Assembly: GCA_030835065.1 (NCBI GenBank)
Contig: JAUQWR010000713.1
Span: 1 to 6,375, forward strand
Reading direction: 5' to 3'
DNA from: Candidatus Kapaibacterium sp.
GTDB taxonomy: Bacteria; Bacteroidota; Ignavibacteria; Kapaibacteriales; UBA2268
DNA length: 6,375 nt
Positions within the stretch are counted from its first letter, which is position 1, and every line of letters begins with the position of its first letter. Of this stretch, positions 1 to 6,298 are shown one piece after another. The translations under genes were made by a program, and so were the position numbers. The notes below the pieces were generated by a model, which did no database searches, was not told the origin of the DNA, and saw nothing but the letters and a program-made list of their open reading frames with translations.

Positions 1-522
1 GATTACAAAGTCCAGAGTGTATTTATTAAAGACTGAATCATCGGTAAACTTAAGCTTGTTAAGGTCATCCGGGTGTGCCATATAAAACAACAAGATACCA
101 TTGGGATTTAGCTCATTATATATTTTTCTAAACACTAAATCAAGATCTTTCCAAAAATAAATCACATTAATAAAGAATATTTTATTGAATGAATTTTGAT
201 CGAATACTATATCCTGATAATTCCCATATTTAAGTTCAAGTTGTTTATTTAGAATAAACTTATAATTCCTTTTTTTTGCTTCATTAAACATAAGTTTCGA
301 AAAATCGATCCCGCTTAATTTACAATCATATTTATCACAAATCATATTCAAACCCACACCATGACCATATCCAATCTCTAAAACATGATCATTCGACTCT
401 ATGCCCAATTCTTTGATAATTATATTATAGGCATGAATATTCCCTTTTTTCATCAAAGACGAGGCTATAATACCAAGTAATCCACTTGGTTTGCGAAATT
501 GTTTGGCTATAAAACGGTACAT
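1..522 (-). CDS. Class I SAM-dependent methyltransferase, C-terminus cut off by window edge
   Basis: The frame is open from an ATG at 522 to the left edge, giving 174 residues and no stop, so the C-terminus is missing. It reads as a Rossmann-fold methyltransferase: motif I is LEIGYGHGVG at residues 48-57, the acidic residue after strand 2 is Asp73 in SGIDFS, a post-motif region (NKIFFINVIYFWKD) starts at residue 113, and LNPNGILLFYMAHP follows as the motif III region. The N-terminus (FRKPSGLLG, residues 9-17) resembles a family of small stand-alone bacterial methyltransferases whose substrates are mostly unknown. No clear Shine-Dalgarno precedes the ATG; an in-frame TTG four codons upstream is the only other start before a stop. 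It follows the SDR gene by 84 nt. Substrate cannot be told from the sequence. The fold call is secure; the exact reaction is not. Confidence 0.88.
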   Translation of the reverse strand, partial: MYRFIAKQFRKPSGLLGIIASSLMKKGNIHAYNIIIKELGIESNDHVLEIGYGHGVGLNMICDKYDCKLSGIDFSKLMFNEAKKRNYKFILNKQLELKYGNYQDIVFDQNSFNKIFFINVIYFWKDLDLVFRKIYNELNPNGILLFYMAHPDDLNKLKFTDDSVFNKYTLDFVI

Positions 523-606
523 ATAAATACTCAATTACAATTAAGACAGATTATTAAATAGCTATTATTTCCAAAAATAAACATTATGAAATAAATCTTT
601 TTATAA

Positions 607-1323
607 TTATTCAATATTATAAATCACAGGCATTTGTCCCTGCCATTTGTCAAATAAACTAGAATCAGAAATCAAATTTGCCATAAAATTAGCAACATTA
701 ATTCGGCTACTTTTTGCAGGTTTAAACATTGATCTGCTTGGCGAGGGGATTATCTCATACTCACTTAATTCAGCATCTATTAAAGTATCAGGCCTGACGA
801 TTACCCATGCTAAATTTGGATTTTTATTACCTACATTAAGTCTTAAATAATCTGCGGCTTCTTCGTTGTCTGCCTGTGGTGCCAATAAAAGTCTTATTAT
901 CGAAATTATTACTTTTTGGCTTGTTGGTACATTTTCATTCAAATCTCTATTTTGATTGGCTACTGTATTAAGCAGAATAAATTTAATCGACTGATTAGAC
1001 TTATTTTTTTGAACTGTTTCGAACACCAATCTCACAGCATCTGCCACCAATCTTTTTGGCTTTCCAAAAATTCCTTTGATATTAATATTATGACCTAAGC
1101 AAGAAGCCACAGCAGTGCAGCCGGTCATATATTCTGTCATGTCATCACAGCTAATACTATTGATATCTGCATAAATCAGAGTGACATCTGGACTAGATAT
1201 CCATGATTGAGGAATATTTGCTGAACGGCGAACGATTGCCTTCACTTTTTGTGATTTTGATAATAATTGTTCCACAAGCATTTTGCCTGTTGCACCACTT
1301 GCTCCTAGTACCAATGTAGCCAT
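607..1323 (-). CDS. Atypical SDR / NAD(P)H-binding family protein
   Basis: This 238-residue protein begins with a dinucleotide-binding motif, GASGATG at residues 7-13, directly after the first beta strand (ATLVL). Arg32-Arg33 at the end of strand 2 is the usual place for NADP phosphate recognition, and YADI at 51-54 fits the next strand and its adenine-contact acid. Near the C-terminus, LAWVIVRPDTL (171-181) is the conserved strand seen in NmrA-like and NAD(P)-binding (PF13460-type) proteins. There is no YxxxK catalytic pair at the usual site, so it is an atypical SDR that may be a reductase, epimerase or redox sensor; the substrate is unknown. I chose the ATG at 1323 because it leaves the normal short N-terminus; an in-frame TTG three codons upstream (1332) is possible. 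Upstream spacing to the lipoprotein gene is 107 nt, so it may have its own promoter. Confidence 0.88.
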   Translation of the reverse strand: MATLVLGASGATGKMLVEQLLSKSQKVKAIVRRSANIPQSWISSPDVTLIYADINSISCDDMTEYMTGCTAVASCLGHNINIKGIFGKPKRLVADAVRLVFETVQKNKSNQSIKFILLNTVANQNRDLNENVPTSQKVIISIIRLLLAPQADNEEAADYLRLNVGNKNPNLAWVIVRPDTLIDAELSEYEIIPSPSRSMFKPAKSSRINVANFMANLISDSSLFDKWQGQMPVIYNIE

Positions 1324-1430
1324 GTTTTTCAATTAAATAATTAATAATGTATTTATTTATATAAAGATACGCAAGCAACAAGTATTTGTTTCGATAATTA
1401 TCTTCATATAGAAATTGTGTCCAAATTTGT

Positions 1431-2123
1431 CTATCGGTTATTATACTCGAAATCATAAGAAAAACCAATCGATAAAGATGGTCTCAGTTTGATAACATCA
1501 TTATTGAACGAACCAAAATATGAAGTTTCGAGAAACACTTTGAATGATTTTCCATAAAATACTGCGCTCGATAATCCATATATATTTGCATATCTATCGT
1601 ATGGTCCGCCAAGCTTGTTTGAATTTTGCGATTTTGCAAAATAAATATAAGCCGGGTGAAAAGTAACACCAAACTTATCATTTAAATGAAATGAATTATA
1701 AATTCGGAAAGATCCGGTATATGCGCTTGTCTTGGTTAGAAATGTAGATAGAGTAGCACATCCGATATCAGCACCGATACTGGCAGCATAAAAAGAATTT
1801 TTAGACCCAATAATTTGATATTTTGAATGCAAAGTCATTAGAGAACTCGAATTAATTGATAATCCAATATCAAAATTATCATTCAAACCATAATATAGTC
1901 TGGCTTGTGCAGAGAATGGTAATATACTATCAGAATCTAGACTAATATCTGATTTATCAAATGCTCTAAAATTAAAAGAGCCGGAATAAGACATATTATT
2001 TTTGCCTATACTTCTTCCGGTCTGGGTTGTATCAAAATTAGCACATGCACTAATTGATATTAGAAGCGAAAGCAGGCATAATATTCTCAAATTATTTAAT
2101 TTCAAATTCAGCAACGATTTCAT
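1431..2123 (-). CDS. Predicted outer-membrane lipoprotein with beta-barrel-like sequence
   Basis: The 230-residue product starts with a lipoprotein signal: a basic n-region to Arg13, a hydrophobic stretch ILCLLSLLISIS (14-25), and a lipobox ISAC with Cys27 as the acylated residue. The mature part is rich in alternating aromatic and small residues, with likely amphipathic strand pairs joined by tight turns, for example YYGLNDNFDIGLS (77-89), FHLNDKFGVTF (145-155) and VFYGKSFKVFLE (178-189). It ends in a strand-like segment (LSIGFSYDF, 217-225). After the lipobox, TTQTGRSIGKNN (32-43) resembles the start of small Bacteroidota outer-membrane lipoproteins. The function is unknown. Its ATG lies 32 nt inside the end of the SIMPL gene, and the lipobox position supports this start. 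There is only a weak GAG upstream, so translation is probably coupled to the gene before it. No acidic surface-export signal follows the cysteine. Confidence 0.83.
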   Translation of the reverse strand: MKSLLNLKLNNLRILCLLSLLISISACANFDTTQTGRSIGKNNMSYSGSFNFRAFDKSDISLDSDSILPFSAQARLYYGLNDNFDIGLSINSSSLMTLHSKYQIIGSKNSFYAASIGADIGCATLSTFLTKTSAYTGSFRIYNSFHLNDKFGVTFHPAYIYFAKSQNSNKLGGPYDRYANIYGLSSAVFYGKSFKVFLETSYFGSFNNDVIKLRPSLSIGFSYDFEYNNR

Positions 2124-2805
2124 ATCTCAATTTTATTTTTCTAAGATTATCAATACCCGAATCATCAATTGAAGACATTATAGAATTGCTTGATATTGAA
2201 CTAGAACCACCAAAGAAATATGGTAAAGCAGAATCTCCATTGGTGAGTTCTTTTATTGATATAATATCACCAATTTGCTTATTTAGGCTGCTAAGCAAGT
2301 AACTAGCTTTGTCTTGAGCTGCTTTTAAGGCTTCAGTTTTTACTTTTTTCCTAAATTCGCTAATATTTTTATTTTTTAATTCAGCAATCCTCATTGATTC
2401 TATCCCCTTTGGGTCAATCGATTCGATGATTTTATTTATCATGCTGAATTCTTTTACACTTATAACTATCTTTTTAGCCAAAAGAAATTCCTTTCCCATA
2501 TGGCGCCAATAATTACCAATATCATTAACAGTAATTTGATTTTTATTAATACCAATATTTCCTAAGGCTTTTAGTATATTTGGTTCTATTTCTTTCATTG
2601 GAACTTTAGTTTTATAGTCGTCATAATCTTTGCCTTTTTTAAATTCTTCGACCCAGTATTCTTTAATACTAATTTCAAAAAGAATTTCATCAGGTTCTAT
2701 TTCCAGCTCGGCACTACCATTAACTTGGATCGATGGCTTTATATTTTGAGCATTCACTATGCAAAAGCATAATAAAAAAACGATTAAAAAGATAAGATTT
2801 CTCAT
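2092..2805 (-). CDS. SIMPL-domain (DUF541) secreted protein
   Basis: The 237-residue product has an N-terminal signal peptide (RNLIFLIVFLLCFCIVNA) with a probable cleavage VNA-Q after residue 19, so it should be periplasmic or outer-membrane associated. The mature part starts with the usual SIMPL entry strands: IQVNGSAELEIEPDE at 26-40 and then FEISIKE. It continues with an Ala/Lys-rich helix (KKVKTEALKAAQDKASYLL, 143-161), followed by IGDIISIKE (168-176), a pattern typical of the family. A Ser/Gly-rich loop lies around 189-202, and the last strand is RYEIVAEFEIK. Full length is close to the family norm. SIMPL proteins include the periplasmic E. coli YggE; most have no known biochemical role. 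A GGAT box sits about 10 nt before the ATG, and a sigma70-like promoter lies about 95 nt upstream. The stop codon is inside the next gene, the lipoprotein, suggesting that the two envelope products are made together. Confidence 0.88.
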   Translation of the reverse strand: MRNLIFLIVFLLCFCIVNAQNIKPSIQVNGSAELEIEPDEILFEISIKEYWVEEFKKGKDYDDYKTKVPMKEIEPNILKALGNIGINKNQITVNDIGNYWRHMGKEFLLAKKIVISVKEFSMINKIIESIDPKGIESMRIAELKNKNISEFRKKVKTEALKAAQDKASYLLSSLNKQIGDIISIKELTNGDSALPYFFGGSSSISSNSIMSSIDDSGIDNLRKIKLRYEIVAEFEIK

Positions 2806-2898
2806 GTTTTATATCCACTTAAATTTTAGATATCAGAAGCCTACAGCTATTCGGCATTCTTTACAACAAATTAATGAATAAAAGATTTAAAACAAAAT

Positions 2899-2927
2899 AT
2901 TATATCAATAATACAGCAAATTTGCAA
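2899..2927 (-). promoter_or_regulatory. Candidate sigma70-type promoter for the SIMPL-lipoprotein unit
   Basis: On the minus strand there is a perfect TATAAT (2904-2899), 17 nt downstream of TTGCAA (2927-2922), which matches TTGACA at four of six positions. Transcription would start near 2892, leaving a 5' leader of roughly 85 nt before the ATG at 2805. The -35 box is part of a 10-nt palindrome, GCAAATTTGC (2916-2925), a possible operator. In such AT-rich DNA, chance matches are common, so spacing and position are the main support. Confidence 0.45.
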
Positions 2928-2999
2928 ATACTGAGATAAAGTAATGGTATATTTTTTAAATTTTCATAAAAAATTGAGAAAGGAGTTCTAAAACATTCA

Positions 3000-3037
3000 A
3001 GATTTAAAAATCTCTTTTTGCAGAACCTTCAAAGGTT
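3000..3037. repeat. Two adjacent compact inverted repeats
   Basis: AGATTT (3000-3005) pairs with AAATCT (3008-3013), and AACCTT (3024-3029) pairs with AAGGTT (3032-3037), each across a two-base centre. Read on the plus strand, the second stem is followed by TTTGTTTTAATTT, giving a terminator-like look, but no plus-strand gene in the window would need it. They may be a remnant or a copy of a dispersed intergenic repeat, or chance. Confidence 0.35.
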
Positions 3038-3089
3038 TGTTTTAATTTGAGTTACTTAATGATGCCATTTCTTGCTTCTTTTAATTGAT

Positions 3090-3130
3090 CTTTTTGATTT
3101 AATAAATTCATAAAATGAATTATCAAAAGG
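3090..3130. repeat. Bulged inverted repeat in the intergenic region
   Basis: AATTCAT (3105-3111) and ATGAATT (3115-3121) form a perfect 7-bp stem with an AAA loop. After a six-base bulge (3099-3104) on one side, the flanks pair again: CTTTTTGAT (3090-3098) with ATCAAAAGG (3122-3130), apart from one mismatch near the base. The whole element can fold on either strand. No T-tract follows on the minus strand, so it is not a standard terminator for lipB. Confidence 0.45.
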
Positions 3131-3168
3131 CCTTTATTTCCTTACTTTCTTGCTAAGAAAAAATAAAT

Positions 3169-3213
3169 ATGCTTAGAATTGCTTTCCTGATTTTTATAAG
3201 CAATACTAAGCAT
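3169..3213 (-). terminator. Rho-independent terminator after lipB
   Basis: ATGCTTAGAATTGCTT (3169-3184) and AAGCAATACTAAGCAT (3198-3213) pair over 16 bp with a single mismatch around a 13-nt loop. On the minus strand the stem is followed by ATTTATTTTTTC, the expected U-rich tail. It begins 12 nt beyond the lipB stop codon, so it should end the membrane-protein/lipA/lipB transcript and insulate the SIMPL unit. Confidence 0.82.
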
Positions 3214-3224
3214 GAAATAATATT

Positions 3225-3905
3225 CTAATCAATATATTCAAAACCTAAGTTTGTAGCGAGATGTTTTTTTACAATTTTCTTACAATCATCCATACTAAAC
3301 ATATTAGCCCCAATCAATTCCTTTGCCACCGAACTAACTGCTTTGCTGGAAAATCCGCATGGATTGATCATATTGAAATATTCTAAGTTTGTTTCTACAT
3401 TAAAGGCAAAACCATGCATAGTAACCCCGCGGCTAGCTTTGATACCGATAGCGCAAATCTTTCTTTCATTAACTGTATCAGTATCCAGCCACACACCTGT
3501 AGCACCGGATTTTCTTCCACCTAAAATTCCCATTTCGGCAATTGCAGAAATAATTGATTCTTCAATTCTAAAAACATATTCTTTAATACCAATTTTAAGG
3601 CAATCAAGATCAATAATAGGATAGCCTACAATTTGACCAGGACCGTGATAAGTAATATCACCACCACGATTAGTCCTGACAAACTCAGCATCTAATTGGT
3701 TTAGTTTTAAAATATCAACCAATAAATTTTCTTCATTACCACTTTTGCCTAAAGTATAAACATGATTATGCTCGCAAAACAAAATATATCCGCTACGATT
3801 TTCATCATTTTTCTTAGCCAATAATTCTGCAAAAAGCTTTTCTTGATATTCCCAAGCGTCATTATACTTTATCTTACCCAAATCTTCAAATTTAGCTTTA
3901 TACAT
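3225..3905 (-). CDS. lipB: Octanoyltransferase LipB (lipoyl(octanoyl) transferase)
   Basis: LipB moves the octanoyl group from octanoyl-ACP to the lysine of lipoyl domains (E2 subunits, GcvH) in the cytoplasm, the first step of lipoate assembly. The 226-residue length is normal for the family. The hallmark RGGDITYHGPGQ lies at residues 80-91, preceded by HNHVYTLGKSG (46-56). The catalytic pair is visible: Lys149 in RKICAIGIK and Cys183 in INPCGF. TMHGFAFNV (162-170) matches the conserved segment between them. A GGAG Shine-Dalgarno, 5 nt before the ATG and still inside lipA, fixes the start. The lipA stop and lipB start share one A (TAATG), implying coupled translation. A strong hairpin terminator follows. 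Nothing looks degraded, so this should be an active enzyme. Confidence 0.97.
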   Translation of the reverse strand: MYKAKFEDLGKIKYNDAWEYQEKLFAELLAKKNDENRSGYILFCEHNHVYTLGKSGNEENLLVDILKLNQLDAEFVRTNRGGDITYHGPGQIVGYPIIDLDCLKIGIKEYVFRIEESIISAIAEMGILGGRKSGATGVWLDTDTVNERKICAIGIKASRGVTMHGFAFNVETNLEYFNMINPCGFSSKAVSSVAKELIGANMFSMDDCKKIVKKHLATNLGFEYID

Positions 3906-4762
3906 TATTTCTCCGTTTTAATATGTCTTTCTGCATGATAAGATGAGCGAACTAAAGGAGCACTTTCAACAAATTCAAAACCTTTAGACAAGCCAATTTC
4001 TTTTAACTCTGCAAACTCTTCGGGGCTCACAAACCGTTCTACCTTGAGATGGTTTCTTGTAGGTTGCAAATATTGTCCAATTGTCATAATTTTACACCCA
4101 ACTGCAAGTAAATCGTCCATAGTAGCTAAGACTTCTTCAAATGTTTCACCCAATCCCAGCATTATTCCAGATTTTGCATTAGAACTATTAGATTTAGCTA
4201 TATGTTCGATTACTTTTAAGCTTCTATCGTATTTAGCTTTGCTTCTCACTAAAGGAGTAAGCCGGCTAATTGTCTCAAGATTATGTGAAATTATTTCAGG
4301 TTTTGCATCAATAACAAGATCAATCAATTCAGTTTTAGCATCAAAATCAGGTATTAAAGCTTCAATACTAGTATCAGGGCAGAGTTCTTTTACTTTTTTG
4401 ATAGTAAGTGCCCATAATTCAGCACCACCATCTTTCAAATCATCTCTATCGACAGAAGTTATAACACAGTGCCTAAGATTGAGCAATTTTACTGAATTAG
4501 CAACATTATCTGCTTCGCTAAAATCAACTGGGAGAGGGCGTCCGGTTTTTACAGCACAAAACTTACAGGCACGAGTGCAAATATCTCCTAAAATCATAAA
4601 TGTTGCTGTGCCGGCAGCCCAGCATTCACCCATGTTTGGGCATTTACCACTTGAGCAAATAGTATGTAACTTATGAGTTTCTACAATTTCTGCTACTTTT
4701 GTATAATTCTCTCCACCAGGGAGCCTTATCTTTAACCAATCCGGTTTTCGTTCGATTCTCAT
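3905..4762 (-). CDS. lipA: Lipoyl synthase LipA (radical SAM)
   Basis: LipA inserts two sulfur atoms into protein-bound octanoyl chains, using two 4Fe-4S clusters and two SAM molecules. All cluster ligands are present: the auxiliary cluster motif CX4CX5C is Cys36, Cys41 and Cys47, the radical-SAM CX3CX2C is Cys62, Cys66 and Cys69, and the C-terminal RSSY (272-275) supplies the serine ligand for the auxiliary cluster. Other family marks are [31 protein letters not shown] (102-114) and [11 protein letters not shown] (229-239). The 285-residue length is usual. A GGAT box lies shortly upstream of the ATG. Its product acts directly on the product of LipB, encoded by the next gene, which overlaps it by one base. 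The 50-nt gap before it holds a 9-bp inverted repeat that may be regulatory. Confidence 0.98.
   Translation of the reverse strand: MRIERKPDWLKIRLPGGENYTKVAEIVETHKLHTICSSGKCPNMGECWAAGTATFMILGDICTRACKFCAVKTGRPLPVDFSEADNVANSVKLLNLRHCVITSVDRDDLKDGGAELWALTIKKVKELCPDTSIEALIPDFDAKTELIDLVIDAKPEIISHNLETISRLTPLVRSKAKYDRSLKVIEHIAKSNSSNAKSGIMLGLGETFEEVLATMDDLLAVGCKIMTIGQYLQPTRNHLKVERFVSPEEFAELKEIGLSKGFEFVESAPLVRSSYHAERHIKTEK
3911..3914 (-). promoter_or_regulatory. Shine-Dalgarno site of lipB
   Basis: GGAG on the minus strand, 5 nt before the lipB ATG and within the last codons of lipA. Together with the TAATG overlap it indicates re-initiation directly after lipA translation ends. Confidence 0.7.
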
Positions 4763-4775
4763 CTATATCCAATTA

Positions 4776-4806
4776 TAATTTTGCATTATTATATTCAGCA
4801 AAATTA
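4776..4806 (-). promoter_or_regulatory. 9-bp inverted repeat with an internal TATAAT, just upstream of lipA
   Basis: TAATTTTGC (4776-4784) and GCAAAATTA (4798-4806) are perfect complements around a 13-nt loop. Read on the minus strand, the loop carries TATAAT (4793-4788), about 25 nt before the lipA ATG. No good -35 box is seen 16-18 nt further upstream. It lacks a T-tract, so it is not a terminator. It could be an operator around an internal promoter, an RNA processing site, or chance in AT-rich DNA. Confidence 0.4.
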
Positions 4807-4812
4807 ATCATA

Positions 4813-5562
4813 TTATCTGAATAGCGAGAATAGTTTTGTTTTTTTTCTGTATTTATTAATAAATCTCGACATTTCGAGCGACTCAATGTTAATATAATTC
4901 TGCTTATTTATAACATACTTAAAATCTAAAATATGTAGTATAATAGTGATTGAAATCAAGTATATCAATGTAATCGCTGCTTTTATATTAAAATTAAACC
5001 CGAAAATAGGGAAATTATAAATATTAAGATAATCTAAACCGATCAATAGAAAAATCACCAGAAAAAATGAAGCAACTATGCTTCCTGTTACTTTTGTAGA
5101 TGCTTTTGCAATTTGAAATTTTGTAGCTTTGGGCATTCGCGAGCTTATTATACTATTAATGTATCCATATAATTGATAATTAATTCCAATAAAGATTAAT
5201 AGCAAGCCTATCAATAATGTAGATTTATCATAAGAATTGAAAATAATGCTTGATAAGATAATTCCAAAATATAATAATAAGTAATGCTTAAATCTTTCAA
5301 TGTATATAAATATGTACTCTTCCAAATTTGATTTTGAGTAAAGCAGTGGTACAAAAGGTAGTTTTTTATTAATGCTCCCCAATACCACAAATACAATTAA
5401 AAATAGAAATCTGTCTTTTAATTCTAATCCTAATTTTGATATATCAATTTGATTGTTAATCACTATATATAGTATTTCGATAATTGGCATTAAACCTAAA
5501 TAATACAATGATTTTGCCTTATTGTTTTTAATCGAATATAAAAAGTATTTTACAAATTTCAT
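4813..5562 (-). CDS. Six-helix integral membrane protein, paralogue of the upstream gene
   Basis: I do not recognise the family. The 249-residue product has about six hydrophobic helices (near 19-37, 50-63, 93-108, 116-134, 158-176, 193-213) and a basic C-terminal tail (NKYRKKTKLFSLFR). It aligns with the next gene upstream (5590-6297) along nearly its whole length: YxxYSxxNxKAxS at residues 6-18, Pro26, Tyr75, SN-x-E at 78-81, ER-x-K at 89-92, and near the end His210, Phe214-Lys215 and NYI at 222-224. Size and topology would suit a membrane subunit of a transporter (for example ABC-2-like permeases), but no signature motif proves that and no ATPase is visible. A GGAAAG box just before the ATG fits as ribosome site. 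It sits 27 nt after its paralogue and 50 nt before lipA, probably in the same transcript. Confidence 0.8.
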   Translation of the reverse strand: MKFVKYFLYSIKNNKAKSLYYLGLMPIIEILYIVINNQIDISKLGLELKDRFLFLIVFVVLGSINKKLPFVPLLYSKSNLEEYIFIYIERFKHYLLLYFGIILSSIIFNSYDKSTLLIGLLLIFIGINYQLYGYINSIISSRMPKATKFQIAKASTKVTGSIVASFFLVIFLLIGLDYLNIYNFPIFGFNFNIKAAITLIYLISITIILHILDFKYVINKQNYINIESLEMSRFINKYRKKTKLFSLFR

Positions 5563-5589
5563 TTTCTTTCCATAATATAATTAATTATA

Positions 5590-6297
5590 TCAAACAATAA
5601 CTTTTGAATCATTGTTGCTACTTTTGTACTTAAGTAAGTCTATATAATTTTTATATAAAACGAAAAACTTAAATTCAATAAAATGTATTGCAGCACACAG
5701 AATACTTAATGAAATATAAGTGGATATGCCATTTTCAATTATATCTTTACCAAAAAGATATTCCCAAAAAGAATCTGTGAAGAGCACAAGTAAAATAGCT
5801 GTTATTATTATAGGTGCAAATACAAGTATATATCGTTTGATTATCTTATTGCTTACCGAAGCTTTCATCGATGTTTTTATTGAAAGTCCAATGCTATTCA
5901 AAGAATATATAGTAAGAATATTTAATATGACAATTGAAATTAGTTTGTAATCTTTAATATCGATAAAGAAACTTGTAAACCATAAACTTAACAGCATCAA
6001 CAATATAAATTTGACTCGCTCAAAAATATTAATCATAAATATTTCAATATTAGAGCTTCCATATACTAATACAGAAACTCTACTAATATTTGATTTATAT
6101 TTAATACTTGTAATTGTAATCAGTTCAGCGATAAATATGTATTTAATCAGATTAGCCGTTAAGAGCAACTCTGATGAGTTGATTATCATATCAATTAGCA
6201 ACAAGCCCGGCAGAAATAATGCAGAAATTATTGAAAAAGCCTTCTCATTAATCAATGAGTATCGACAATATTGAGCAATGTTACTTTTCATTCCCAT
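5590..6297 (-). CDS. Six-helix integral membrane protein, paralogue of the downstream gene
   Basis: The family is not recognised. From the ATG at 6297 the product is 235 residues with about six hydrophobic helices (near 22-40, 48-64, 97-112, 117-136, 155-174, 190-209) and a short polar tail. The frame stays open upstream to the window edge, but I chose 6297 for three reasons: an AAAGGA box lies 8 nt before it, the upstream gene's stop codon ends one base before it, and its N-terminus then lines up with that of the downstream paralogue (YSLINEKAFS against YSIKNNKAKS). Other shared positions are Pro30, SSN-x-E at 81-85, ER-x-K at 93-96, His205, Phe209-Lys210 and NYI at 217-219. Keeping the motifs while the rest diverges suggests an old duplication whose products may work as a pair. 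The substrate or partner is unknown. Confidence 0.78.
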   Translation of the reverse strand: MGMKSNIAQYCRYSLINEKAFSIISALFLPGLLLIDMIINSSELLLTANLIKYIFIAELITITSIKYKSNISRVSVLVYGSSNIEIFMINIFERVKFILLMLLSLWFTSFFIDIKDYKLISIVILNILTIYSLNSIGLSIKTSMKASVSNKIIKRYILVFAPIIITAILLVLFTDSFWEYLFGKDIIENGISTYISLSILCAAIHFIEFKFFVLYKNYIDLLKYKSSNNDSKVIV

Positions 6298-6298
6298 T

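Larger units (their letters stand above)
2806..3224. other. 419-nt intergenic region without a convincing gene
   Basis: I see only very short open frames here on either strand (for example 23 codons from 3213 and 19 codons from 3117 on the minus strand, 15 codons from 2944 on the plus strand); none has a good ribosome site or a recognisable motif. The stretch contains, from right to left, the lipB terminator (3169-3213), a bulged hairpin (3090-3130), two compact inverted repeats (3024-3037 and 3000-3013) and the promoter at 2899-2927. No tRNA or rRNA pattern is visible. It separates two minus-strand transcription units. Confidence 0.7.

Noticed and set aside
1324..1332. TTG start three codons upstream of the SDR ATG
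   Set aside because: It adds only MKN, the Shine-Dalgarno is no better, and ATG is the more common start; kept as an alternative only.
1393..1402. Palindrome GATAATTATC between the SDR and lipoprotein genes
   Set aside because: Short, almost pure A+T and alone; such palindromes are frequent at this base composition.
1193..1468. 91-codon minus-strand frame across the SDR gene start
   Set aside because: It overlaps the dinucleotide-binding N-terminus of the SDR gene in another frame and shows no motif of its own.
2944..2991. 15-codon plus-strand frame
   Set aside because: Too short and without motif or conservation evidence; expected by chance in AT-rich DNA.
3145..3213. 23-codon minus-strand frame starting inside the terminator stem
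   Set aside because: Its start and first codons are the terminator hairpin itself and there is no ribosome site.
4044..4676. 210-codon open frame on the plus strand
   Set aside because: It lies wholly opposite lipA, whose motifs are unmistakable, and its translation shows no domain; a shadow frame.
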